37,848 nt of DNA from Lachnospiraceae bacterium UBA3802 (lineage in GTDB: Bacteria > Bacillota > Clostridia > Lachnospirales > Lachnospiraceae): assembly GCA_002369155.1 (NCBI GenBank), contig DFEM01000074.1, forward strand, positions 1 through 37,848, given 5' to 3'. A program made the position numbers and the translations under genes. The notes below the pieces were generated by a model. It was given only the letters and a program-made list of their open reading frames with translations. It was not told the DNA's origin and ran no database searches. This document shows positions 1-7,525 of this stretch, piece by piece; positions within the stretch are counted from its first letter, which is position 1, and the number at the start of each line of letters is the position of its first letter.

Positions 1-177
1 GTTATCGGATGGACAACACATCATTCAATAGTTGAATATGAAGGCAAGTGGTATCTCTTCTATCATGATTCTTCACTTTCGGGCGGAGTTAATCACAGAA
101 GATGCGTTAAGTTCAGAGAACTTAAGTATGATGAGAACGGCAAGATTATTCCTATGAAACCTTACGACGAAGACTAA
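1..177 (+). CDS. Glycoside hydrolase family 43 protein, C-terminal fragment
   Basis: The window opens inside a reading frame that ends at a TAA at 175-177. The 58 visible residues include WTTHHSIVEYEGKWYLFYHD followed by SGGVNHRRCVKFRELKYDENGKI. That is the last blade of the five-bladed propeller in GH43 beta-xylosidases and alpha-L-arabinofuranosidases, where an H-S-I/V-x-x-Y/F-x-G-x-W-Y-L-F-Y-H stretch is typical. The catalytic residues lie upstream of the window, so substrate cannot be judged. It is 20 bp upstream of the chemoreceptor-like gene on the same strand and may be cotranscribed with it. The context of GH3, GH5 and GH16 genes fits plant-glycan degradation. The family call is good; the enzyme specificity is unknown. 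Confidence 0.75.
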   Translation, partial: VIGWTTHHSIVEYEGKWYLFYHDSSLSGGVNHRRCVKFRELKYDENGKIIPMKPYDED

Positions 178-197
178 TCGATACGGGGGGTAGCGAT

Positions 198-2246
198 ATG
201 GGCTTTATACCTTTTTTGATACTTTCGATTCTTGAAGCGATAGTAATAGTTGTATTACTTATCGTTTATTTCAAGAGAAAAAGTTCGCAGGACAGAATAG
301 TCAAACAGGCAGAGCTTATAACAAAGGGCAAGTTAAATGTCGAAGACGTCAGCACGGAAAATACCGATACGTCCAATGCGGTAATGGCGAGCGCATTTAA
401 CTCCATCAAAAACAACCTTATGACTTTTGTTGAAGCTACAAAGGTTAACGTTGTTACGCTTTCGGATGCCATCAGTGTCCTTTCGGAGAGCGTTGAAACA
501 AACATGAAGGGCAACGAGCAGATAGCCGACGGTGCCACCAATGTAGCAATCAAAACGGCTGAACAGCTTGAACTTGTAAAAGATAATTTAAAACTCATTG
601 AATCAAACAATGAACAGATGCAGGAAATCGATGAATCGATGAAAACCATCAAAGAGATTCTCGATAAAACTGTTGAGACAAGCCGCAACGGCATTGTGAA
701 TATCGAAGATTTTGAAAAAGACATGAATGCAATGGCATCGGATCTTAACAGAATCAACGAGATTCTTTCAAAGTTCAACAATGAGATTAAGAGAATCGGT
801 GAAGTCGGCAACTTTATCGTGGAGATAAGTGACCAGTTAAGACTCCTTGCTTTTAACGCTTCCATCGAAGCGGCAAGAGCCGGACAGGCGGGAAAAGGAT
901 TTACCGTTGTTGCTGATGAAATGAATGTTATGTCCGGCAAAACAAGAGACGGCATGCAGACCATCAATGAGATTCTTGCCGAGATTACAGGCTCCAGCCG
1001 CATGGTTAACGAGAGTATTGCCAACTGCGAAGAAACATTCAACAGAAGCAAAGACCGATTCAGCAATGTTAATACTTCCTTCAGAGAGATTAACGAAAGT
1101 TCTCTCGGAATACATGACAAGATTAATGATATCACCGCATTGTTTGATGTAATGGCTGATAACTCAGACATTTCAAAGACGAAAGCGGAGAATCTTTACG
1201 AAACGGCACAGATTATCAGTGAGAATACTCATGAAATCGCAGCCGTATCTCAAGAGGTTGCAGCCGAATCCTCCAAGATCGGTGTGAATACAGATAACCT
1301 CGAAGGAATGCTTTCGGGTATCCAGGGCCTCTTAAAGCAGTTTAATACAGCCATTGTACCGACGGACAAGCTTCCCAAGAAGACGGTTAAGATTCTTGAA
1401 ATGAGCATGCTTGACAATGACTTCTGGTACGGCGTAAGAAAAGGTGCTCTTTATGCACAAAAGGAACTCGAAGGAAAAGATGCTCTTATCGAATATGTTC
1501 CTTTGAATGTCGGAAAGGATGAGCTTGACGGATATGTGGTTGATACCATTCAGTCCGCGATAGACAGAAACTTCGACGGCATTATTCTTCCCGGTTTCCT
1601 CGGCGGTGCCAACAATGAACTTCGTTCGGCAATTGCTTCCGGAGTCAAGGTAATGACTTACAACTGCGACTGCGATAAGAATATCAAGAGAATTGCCTGC
1701 TTAAGACCCGATCCTCATGAACCGGGAATCCTCGGAGCCAAAGCGGCAGAGAAAAAGACCGGCGGTCAGGGCAACGTGCTTATGCTTGTAGGTGATTTGA
1801 GCGTAGGCGTCAATGTCGAAAGAAGCGAAGGCTTCAAGATGAAATTAAAGAATGCCAAGGGCATGAAGATAGTCGATGAAGTAACCGTTGCGGATAACGC
1901 GGATGAAGTTTACAGGACTGCGAAAGCGGCACTTGAAAAACATCCTGAGACCAATGTGGTATTTATCACAAACGGATTCCCTCTTTCTGTTACAAAGGCA
2001 ATAAGGGATTTGGGAAAAGTCGGCAAGGTAAGCCTTGTATGCTTTGACCATAATCAGGAAATCTTCGCTGAGATTAAAGCGGGAGTCATCGCTGCGGCAA
2101 TCGGACAGGATGCTTTCGGACAGGGCCACGATCCCATCATCTGGCTTTACAATAACATCGTTGCGGGAGACAGACTTGATAATTACATCCCCTGCAGACT
2201 TTCCGTTGTTGACAGATCGAATGTCGACAGCCTGGTAGAAGCTTAA
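198..2246 (+). CDS. Methyl-accepting chemotaxis-like protein with C-terminal sugar-binding (periplasmic-binding-type) domain
   Basis: The 682-residue protein has one N-terminal membrane segment (about 4-25), a long helical region, and an MCP signalling domain. The hairpin tip is LAFNASIEAARAGQAGKGFTVVADE at about 217-241, the CheA/CheW contact site. Residues 395-675 then form a Peripla_BP_4-like sugar-binding domain (EMSMLDNDFWYGVRKGALYA, DGIILPGF, VCFDHNQEIFA). With a single membrane span before the MCP domain, both the signalling and the binding domain should be cytoplasmic. The start ATG follows a G-run ribosome site at 186-191. It lies 20 bp after a GH43 gene. I infer sensing of an imported sugar and signalling to chemotaxis or another CheA-type partner. 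No HAMP domain is obvious. The domain calls are firm; ligand and output are unknown. Confidence 0.85.
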   Translation: MGFIPFLILSILEAIVIVVLLIVYFKRKSSQDRIVKQAELITKGKLNVEDVSTENTDTSNAVMASAFNSIKNNLMTFVEATKVNVVTLSDAISVLSESVETNMKGNEQIADGATNVAIKTAEQLELVKDNLKLIESNNEQMQEIDESMKTIKEILDKTVETSRNGIVNIEDFEKDMNAMASDLNRINEILSKFNNEIKRIGEVGNFIVEISDQLRLLAFNASIEAARAGQAGKGFTVVADEMNVMSGKTRDGMQTINEILAEITGSSRMVNESIANCEETFNRSKDRFSNVNTSFREINESSLGIHDKINDITALFDVMADNSDISKTKAENLYETAQIISENTHEIAAVSQEVAAESSKIGVNTDNLEGMLSGIQGLLKQFNTAIVPTDKLPKKTVKILEMSMLDNDFWYGVRKGALYAQKELEGKDALIEYVPLNVGKDELDGYVVDTIQSAIDRNFDGIILPGFLGGANNELRSAIASGVKVMTYNCDCDKNIKRIACLRPDPHEPGILGAKAAEKKTGGQGNVLMLVGDLSVGVNVERSEGFKMKLKNAKGMKIVDEVTVADNADEVYRTAKAALEKHPETNVVFITNGFPLSVTKAIRDLGKVGKVSLVCFDHNQEIFAEIKAGVIAAAIGQDAFGQGHDPIIWLYNNIVAGDRLDNYIPCRLSVVDRSNVDSLVEA

Positions 2247-2247
2247 A

Positions 2248-2291
2248 AAAAAGGACTCGGTTTTGCATTATGCCAAACCGGGTCCTTTTTA
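2248..2291. terminator. Bidirectional intrinsic terminator
   Basis: A hairpin with arms AAAGGACTCGGTTT and AAACCGGGTCCTTT (one mismatch) and a 10-nt loop is bordered by an A-run on the left and a T-run on the right. It lies between the convergent chemoreceptor-like and AraC genes, so it can stop transcription from both sides. Confidence 0.85.
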
Positions 2292-2300
2292 ATTTCAGAC

Positions 2301-3287
2301 TTATTCAACGGAAGGATTTATGCCGTCGGCCTTAAGGTGATAAACATCCGTGACGCTTTCCACGGAAATGTTTTCGTCTTTTGCAACCCTGCTTTTATAC
2401 TGCGTGGGCGAGCATCCCGTGTATTTTTTAAAGCAGCGACAAAATGTGGTTAAGTTGTTAAAGCCGACCTGAAAGGCCACATCCGTAACGGGTATATTTG
2501 TAATAAGAAGCTTTTTGGCTTCGATTATTCTTCGCTTGCAAAGATAATCGTAAAAGGTTGAATCAGTATATTGCTTAAAAAGCCTTGAAAAGTGATATTT
2601 CGAAAAGCCGGTGGTCTTGGCAACGGTTTCAAGATTCAGATCTTCCGAATAATTTGTCTCTATATAAGAAAGAACTCTTACGAATTTGTTGTATATTTCC
2701 GAATGCGTAAGCATTGTTTCCTCTTCACCGTTGTCTTCGGCGGATTCCGGAGAATGCGATATGGTTGATATTATTTTTAAAAGCTCCGAATAAATCTCTA
2801 TTTCGTTCATTTCATTATATGCAAAATAAAGATTGATTATTTTATTTAACGATGAGTAAACGAGAGGGTATATATGTGAGGCATTGTTGATGCCTATTAC
2901 TTTTGCGCTTGAAAAGCAGTCCAGAATATCGTTTTTGGACTTGAAATAATCAAAGAACGATATGTCAAAAAGCATGATGAATCGCTCACCGCTTTCGGGA
3001 GCGGTAATCGAATGAACTTTCATGGGCGGGATAAAGAGAATATCTCCCTCGTGAAGTTTGTATACTTCCTCACCGACCGTTACGGTATAGGTATCTTCAC
3101 TGCAAAGTATTATTTCCAATGCTGCATGCTTGTGATCGGGAAAGCTTGAAGACTGGTCGTTATGCCAGATTCGGTAGCGGTAACCGGGGAGATAATCGAT
3201 ATATTCCTCGTCATGTTCTATTTTTCTTGAAGTGAATTTGCCGAAGGGCTGTGAAAAATCAGTCTGGCTGTTTTTGTTTTGAGGCAT
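2301..3287 (-). CDS. AraC-family transcriptional regulator with cupin sensor
   Basis: The 328-residue protein has an N-terminal cupin-like ligand domain (about 40-100: DHKHAALEIILCSEDTYTVTVGEE, then GDILFIPPMKVHSI). A C-terminal double helix-turn-helix follows at about 203-300 (ETVAKTTGFSKYHFSRLFKQYT, then VTDVAFQVGFNNLTTFCRCFKKYTGCSPTQYK), the AraC/XylS signature. AAAGGA lies about 8 bases before the ATG. The gene is divergent from the GH3 gene. Three AGCAAT-headed repeats in the shared intergenic region, also found before the sugar-binding protein gene at 7526, are candidate binding sites. I infer a sugar-responsive activator of both. The ligand is unknown. Confidence 0.88.
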   Translation of the reverse strand: MPQNKNSQTDFSQPFGKFTSRKIEHDEEYIDYLPGYRYRIWHNDQSSSFPDHKHAALEIILCSEDTYTVTVGEEVYKLHEGDILFIPPMKVHSITAPESGERFIMLFDISFFDYFKSKNDILDCFSSAKVIGINNASHIYPLVYSSLNKIINLYFAYNEMNEIEIYSELLKIISTISHSPESAEDNGEEETMLTHSEIYNKFVRVLSYIETNYSEDLNLETVAKTTGFSKYHFSRLFKQYTDSTFYDYLCKRRIIEAKKLLITNIPVTDVAFQVGFNNLTTFCRCFKKYTGCSPTQYKSRVAKDENISVESVTDVYHLKADGINPSVE

Positions 3288-3330
3288 ATTTTGTTCCTTT
3301 CAGTATATATAAAAGTATTATAACAGAAAA

Positions 3331-3384
3331 AGCAATTTTTGACGATAGAGCAATATTTGTAAAATACGTGCAATGTGAAAAAAC
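3331..3384 (+). promoter_or_regulatory. Candidate AraC operator repeats upstream of the GH3 gene
   Basis: Three similar elements start at 3331 (AGCAATTTTTGACGA), 3349 (AGCAATATTTGTAAAATA) and 3369 (TGCAATGTGAAAAAA), spaced 18 and 20 bp. The middle one matches 17 of 18 bases of a site at 7380-7397 before the sugar-binding protein gene. The last repeat ends about 10 bp before the GH3 -35 box, a placement that suits activation. Binding by the adjacent AraC protein is inferred. Confidence 0.5.
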
Positions 3385-3394
3385 TGTGTTTTGA

Positions 3395-3423
3395 TTGAGA
3401 AAAAAGGCAAAACATAGTAGAAT
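3395..3423 (+). promoter_or_regulatory. SigmaA-type promoter for the GH3 gene
   Basis: TTGAGA (3395-3400) and TAGAAT (3418-3423) are separated by exactly 17 bp. They lie just downstream of the AraC-type repeats and about 70 bp before the GH3 start codon. Confidence 0.55.
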
Positions 3424-3492
3424 GGTAGCAAGGTGTCAGAGATTTTAAGGGGTAAAAAATCTATCAAGCATCACAGAAAAGGAGAGTTACAA

Positions 3493-5601
3493 ATGAACAG
3501 AGAAGAAGCTAAAAAGAGAGCGACAGAGCTTGTTGACAAGATGACTGTCGAAGAAATTGCTTCGCAATTGAGATTTGATGCACCTGCCATCGACAGACTC
3601 GGCATTCCCGAGTATAACTGGTGGAATGAAGGTCTTCACGGAGTGGCAAGAGCCGGAGTGGCAACCATGTTCCCTCAGGCAATCGGTATGGGTGCTACAT
3701 TTGATGAGGAACTTTTAAAAGAAGTCGGTGATGTTATTTCCACCGAAGCCAGAGCAAAATACAATTTCCAGTCGGCTGACGGAGACAGAGACATTTACAA
3801 GGGCATTACCATTTGGTCGCCCAATGTCAATCTTTTCAGAGATCCCAGATGGGGCAGAGGACACGAGACCTATGGTGAGGATCCTTATCTTATCAGCAGA
3901 CTCGGAGTAAATTTCATAGAAGGTCTGCAGGGAGACGGCGAATATTTAAAGACAGCGGCATGCGCAAAGCATTTTGCGGTTCATTCCGGTCCCGAAGCCT
4001 TAAGACATCATTTTGATGCCAAGGCAAGCATGAAGGATATGTGGGAAACCTATCTTCCTCAGTTTGAAGCCTGTGTTATCGAAGGAAAAGTAGAATCCGT
4101 AATGGGTGCCTACAACAGAACAAACGGCGAAGTATGCTGCGCACATTCATATTTGATGGATGATGTACTTAGAGGCAAATGGGGATTTGAAGGTCATTTC
4201 GTATCCGACTGCTGGGCTGTCAGGGATTTCCATGAGAATCACAAAGTTACCGCAAGCCCTGAGGAAAGCGTAAAACTTGCACTCGAAAAAGGCTGCGATG
4301 TAAACTGCGGCTGTACATATCAGAAGATTATGGACGCATACCAGGAAGGACTTATCGATGAAAGCCTCTTAAAGAGAGCTGCTGTTCGTCTCTTTACCAC
4401 CAGATTCCTTCTCGGAATGTTTGACAAGACCGAATACGATTCGATTCCTTTTGAAAAGATAGAATGCAAAGAACATTTGCAGGTTGCTTCCAAAGCAACA
4501 AAGGAAAGCCTTGTACTTCTTAAGAACAACGGAATCCTTCCTCTTAACAAGAACAAGATTAAGAAAATAGGCGTTATCGGACCCAATGCCAACAGCAGGG
4601 TATCTTTAATAGGCAACTATCACGGTACATCTTCGAGATACATTACCGTTCTTGAAGGAATTCAGGACTATGTGGGTGATGATGTAAGAGTGTTCTTCTC
4701 TGAAGGCAGCCATCTCTTCTTAAACAAGACCGAACCTCTCGCAAAAGATTTCGACAGACTTTCAGAAGCAAGAGCTGTAGCATCCAACTCTGATGTTGTT
4801 GTACTTTGCGTGGGCCTTGATGAGACACTCGAAGGCGAAGAAGGCGATACAGGTAATGCTTACAGTTCGGGCGATAAGAAGGATCTTAAATTACCGCCTT
4901 CGCAGATTAAGCTTCTCGAAACCCTTATAGAAACAAAGGTTCCTCTTATAGTATGCGTAATGGCAGGAAGTGCCATGGATCTTTGCCTTGCCGATGAACA
5001 CGCCGATGCAATCATTCAGACATGGTATCCCGGAGCAAGAGGCGGAAAGGAAGTAGCAGAACTTCTTTTCGGAGAATATTCTCCTTCGGGCAAACTGCCT
5101 CTTACATTCTACAAAGACCTTGACGGAATGCCTGATTTTGAAGATTATTCAATGAAGGGCAGAACATACAGATATCTCGAAAAAGAGCCTCTTTATCCTT
5201 TCGGATACGGTCTTTCCTATGCCGACATCAGTCTTGAAGACGTTACGAAAGAAGACAAGAGCTTTGACGCGGCTTCAAAAGAAGGCATCGAAATTTGCGT
5301 AAAGGTAAAGAACAATTCGGGCTTTGCTGCAGATGAAGTATTGCAGGTATACGTACATGTAAACGGAACTGCAGATGAAGTGCTTAATACCAAACTTTCC
5401 GCATTTAAGAGAATCAGCCTTGAAGGCAACGGGGAGAAAACATTTAAGATCACCGTTCCCGCATACGCATTTACAACCGTTGACAAAGACGGCGTAAGAA
5501 GCGTTACAGGCAACGGCGCTGACATTTATGTCGGTTTCTCCGGACCCGATGCAAGAAGCGAGGCACTTACCGGCAAAAAGGTATTTTCATTTAAAATATA
5601 A
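3493..5601 (+). CDS. Glycoside hydrolase family 3 beta-glycosidase (beta-glucosidase or beta-xylosidase)
   Basis: I choose the ATG at 3493 because AAAGGAG lies about 8 bases upstream. The GTG at 3433 would add 20 residues and has no ribosome site. The 702-residue protein has the GH3 N-terminal barrel (YNWWNEGLHGVARAG, GRGHETYGEDPYL, AKHFAVHSGPE) with the nucleophile Asp at about 239 in FVSDCWAV. The C-terminal sandwich follows (VLLKNNGILPLN, LEGEEGD with a likely acid/base Glu, TWYPGARGGKEVAELLFGEYSPSGKLP). A fibronectin III-like domain ends it. No signal peptide is present, so it should hydrolyse imported oligosaccharides in the cytoplasm. It is divergent from an AraC gene and probably under its control. 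Xylosidase and glucosidase specificities cannot be separated by eye. Confidence 0.93.
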   Translation: MNREEAKKRATELVDKMTVEEIASQLRFDAPAIDRLGIPEYNWWNEGLHGVARAGVATMFPQAIGMGATFDEELLKEVGDVISTEARAKYNFQSADGDRDIYKGITIWSPNVNLFRDPRWGRGHETYGEDPYLISRLGVNFIEGLQGDGEYLKTAACAKHFAVHSGPEALRHHFDAKASMKDMWETYLPQFEACVIEGKVESVMGAYNRTNGEVCCAHSYLMDDVLRGKWGFEGHFVSDCWAVRDFHENHKVTASPEESVKLALEKGCDVNCGCTYQKIMDAYQEGLIDESLLKRAAVRLFTTRFLLGMFDKTEYDSIPFEKIECKEHLQVASKATKESLVLLKNNGILPLNKNKIKKIGVIGPNANSRVSLIGNYHGTSSRYITVLEGIQDYVGDDVRVFFSEGSHLFLNKTEPLAKDFDRLSEARAVASNSDVVVLCVGLDETLEGEEGDTGNAYSSGDKKDLKLPPSQIKLLETLIETKVPLIVCVMAGSAMDLCLADEHADAIIQTWYPGARGGKEVAELLFGEYSPSGKLPLTFYKDLDGMPDFEDYSMKGRTYRYLEKEPLYPFGYGLSYADISLEDVTKEDKSFDAASKEGIEICVKVKNNSGFAADEVLQVYVHVNGTADEVLNTKLSAFKRISLEGNGEKTFKITVPAYAFTTVDKDGVRSVTGNGADIYVGFSGPDARSEALTGKKVFSFKI

Positions 5602-5640
5602 AAATCCTTTAATTGAAACATGAAAGGAAAGCGATTAGGG

Positions 5641-5697
5641 ATGTCGTTTATTTATCTTTGGATTTTTAAACGGCATCTTAATTGCGTAAAAAACTGA
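5641..5697 (+). CDS. Possible 18-codon leader ORF overlapping the next start
   Basis: An ATG at 5641 opens an 18-residue frame (MSFIYLWIFKRHLNCVKN) whose TGA shares its last base with the downstream ATG (TGATG, 5695-5699). AAAGGA lies upstream at a rather long spacing. The downstream gene has no clear ribosome site of its own, so termination-reinitiation coupling is plausible. It may simply be chance. Confidence 0.25.
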   Translation: MSFIYLWIFKRHLNCVKN

Positions 5698-6512
5698 TGG
5701 CCAAAGACAATTTAAACAACAAAGACAACGAAGAAAATTACGATTCCCTCACCGATGCCGAGAAACTCTTATTGGCAAAAGAAGAAAGAGTTTTCGGAAA
5801 GGAAGAAGAGGAAGAGGAAATTGAAGACGAAAAACCCGAAACTGCGATTCAAAAGGCTAAAAAGAAAGTCGGTTTTTTCTTTGACTATTACAAATGGTTT
5901 GTGATTATTCCTGCCATCATTATCGTTATCGCCGTTGTTTTGATAACTTCATATTTAAGCGAAAGCAGGGAAAGGGCGCTTGAATTAAGCATTGTAAATG
6001 CCAAATATGATATACCTGAGCTTATTTATGCCGTGGAGAACGACTATACAAAGTATACGGGCGAAGACATTACCGGAAAAGACATAAGAATCGAAATAGA
6101 TATTCAATATCCCGATACCGCTTCCGGAGACGGCAATTTTTCTCAGTCCGAGATTGTTTCCATGCAGAAATTCAATGCGAGCGTTATCGCGGGAAGAGTT
6201 GATGTTGCTTTGTCGGAAAATTGGGTTATCAATGATTATTCGATTACGGATGCAACCCTTGATTTAAGAGAAATCTTTGATGAGGAATTTTTAAAAGAGC
6301 ATGAAGACGTACTTTACTATGCTGTAAATTCGGAGGGTGAGAAGATACCCGTGGCATTTTATATCGATGCTCAGGTTGTGAAGGATTCCTATGAAGATGA
6401 GGCAAAGCCTCTTGTTGTATCTTTCGATACAGCCAAGCATAAAAAAGAAGCCGCGCTCTTTATGGAGTGGCTTCTTGATCAAAGTACCGGCACCTTTGAA
6501 AAGGAACAATAA
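5697..6512 (+). CDS. Membrane-anchored protein with binding-protein-like external domain, unknown function
   Basis: The start used is the ATG at 5697, which overlaps the TGA of a short upstream frame. A TTG five codons earlier is the alternative. The 271-residue protein has a charged cytoplasmic N-terminus with an acidic run (36-45, mostly Glu), one membrane segment (about 67-87, WFVIIPAIIIVIAVVLITSY) and an external domain of about 180 residues. That domain has features reminiscent of solute-binding proteins (SVIAGRVDVALSENWVINDYS, and a C-terminal HKKEAALFMEWLLDQSTG helix). It lies between GH3 and the sugar importer, beside YesL. A role in glycan sensing or uptake is inference only. It abuts yesL tail-to-tail with no spacer. 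Confidence 0.65.
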   Translation: MAKDNLNNKDNEENYDSLTDAEKLLLAKEERVFGKEEEEEEIEDEKPETAIQKAKKKVGFFFDYYKWFVIIPAIIIVIAVVLITSYLSESRERALELSIVNAKYDIPELIYAVENDYTKYTGEDITGKDIRIEIDIQYPDTASGDGNFSQSEIVSMQKFNASVIAGRVDVALSENWVINDYSITDATLDLREIFDEEFLKEHEDVLYYAVNSEGEKIPVAFYIDAQVVKDSYEDEAKPLVVSFDTAKHKKEAALFMEWLLDQSTGTFEKEQ

Positions 6513-7223
6513 TCAGATAATCGGAGTATTGTCTTTGTCATCCGCGTTTTCTTCATCGGAAGAAGCGGTATTTTCGGCGTCGGGATTATCTTCTTCATCC
6601 TTCTGAAGAATTTTCAGGAAAATCTTTCTGTAGAAGAGGCAGAAGAAATAAGCAAGTCCTGCAAATCCGAAGAAGAGCAATAATGATATAACCATAACGC
6701 GGCATTTCGGGGAAAGGTCTGCTATGAGTAATATGAAGATGTGTACGATAAACACCATTCCTATTACCGGGAAGTTGATTAATCCGAGAATTGCCGAGTT
6801 TTTTATAATCTGGCGTGTAGGCGAATTAAAAAGTGCCATCTGCGGAAATACAAGTACGGTAATGTAAACGAGCAGGAAAAGTGCTATGGAAACGGGATAC
6901 TGTAAAAATCTGTATTCTTCGGGCAATACCGAATGAGTGATATAAACATCCGATCCGAGGAAAACTACCAATAATAAATAAGGAATCCAGAAAAGTGTTG
7001 CCTGCTTGAAATTAGCCTTAAACTCATGGAAATAAGTCTTGGCGATTTTTACCTCTTCGCCTCGGATTCTTTTAAATATTACGGAATAAAGAGCCGTAGT
7101 GGAAGCACCGATTGTAAATATCGGCAGACTGCAGATAATGAACAATGCGTTAAGATACATTAAGTCGCAAAACAGTGTCAGTCCCTTAATCAAAAAACTG
7201 TCTGGTGAAAATATATTTTTCAT
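6513..7223 (-). CDS. YesL family (DUF624) integral membrane protein
   Basis: The 236-residue protein starts MKNIFSPDSFLIKGLTLFCDLMYLNALFIICSLPIFTIGAS, the hallmark N-terminus of YesL/DUF624. These proteins are commonly encoded beside carbohydrate ABC transporters in Firmicutes, and their biochemical role is not settled. About five hydrophobic segments are visible. The C-terminus ends in an acidic, Asp/Glu-rich tail (from about 213). An AGGAG lies 9-10 bases before the ATG. It is divergent from the sugar-binding protein gene across a 302-bp region and convergent, with no gap, with the gene at 5697. Confidence 0.85.
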   Translation of the reverse strand: MKNIFSPDSFLIKGLTLFCDLMYLNALFIICSLPIFTIGASTTALYSVIFKRIRGEEVKIAKTYFHEFKANFKQATLFWIPYLLLVVFLGSDVYITHSVLPEEYRFLQYPVSIALFLLVYITVLVFPQMALFNSPTRQIIKNSAILGLINFPVIGMVFIVHIFILLIADLSPKCRVMVISLLLFFGFAGLAYFFCLFYRKIFLKILQKDEEDNPDAENTASSDEENADDKDNTPII

Positions 7224-7357
7224 TATATATAACTCCTGATATAAGCCTTTTTTGAATTCAAATTAAGTACGAGTATATCATAATTTGTCGGACTGAACAT
7301 GTTTTTGTGCGAATTTTATTATATTTGACCCGAAAAATATGCAAAATGAAACGCATA

Positions 7358-7421
7358 AAGCAAGAAATGTAAAAAACGAAGCAATATTTGTAAAGTAATA
7401 AAGGGACATAACGATTATAAT
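7358..7421 (+). promoter_or_regulatory. AraC-type direct repeats and -10 box of the sugar importer
   Basis: AAGCAAGAAATGTAAA (7358-7373) and AAGCAATATTTGTAAA (7379-7394) match at 13 of 16 bases and are offset by exactly 21 bp, two helical turns, like the half-sites used by AraC activators. A perfect TATAAT follows at 7416-7421. No -35 box is present at the right distance; the second repeat reaches that position. This is the layout of an activator-dependent promoter. The second repeat recurs before the GH3 gene. Confidence 0.55.
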
Positions 7422-7451
7422 TGGGTTGTTATTACAAAAGTCGACATTTTT

Positions 7452-7490
7452 ATTGTTCGAATTGTACATTTTATATACAAATTGAACAAT
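7452..7490 (+). promoter_or_regulatory. AT-rich inverted repeat in the importer leader
   Basis: Arms ATTGTTCGAATTGTA (7452-7466) and TACAAATTGAACAAT (7476-7490) pair at 13 of 15 positions around a 9-nt spacer. If transcription starts just after the TATAAT at 7416-7421, this is a 5' leader hairpin ending about 20 bases before the AAGGAGG ribosome site. It could be an mRNA stability element or an operator for a dimeric repressor. The rest of 7224-7525 shows no gene that I accept. Confidence 0.5.
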
Positions 7491-7525
7491 GAGATGTCAT
7501 ATACCTATTTAAGGAGGAAAAAGTA

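Noticed and set aside
266..1171. 301-residue open frame on the minus strand inside the chemoreceptor-like gene
   Set aside because: It is rich in Leu and Ser with no domain and is antisense to a strongly conserved MCP frame, so it is a shadow.
7278..7469. 63-residue minus-strand frame in the importer leader region
   Set aside because: It has no good ribosome site and covers the AraC-type repeats and the -10 box; regulatory sequence is the better reading.
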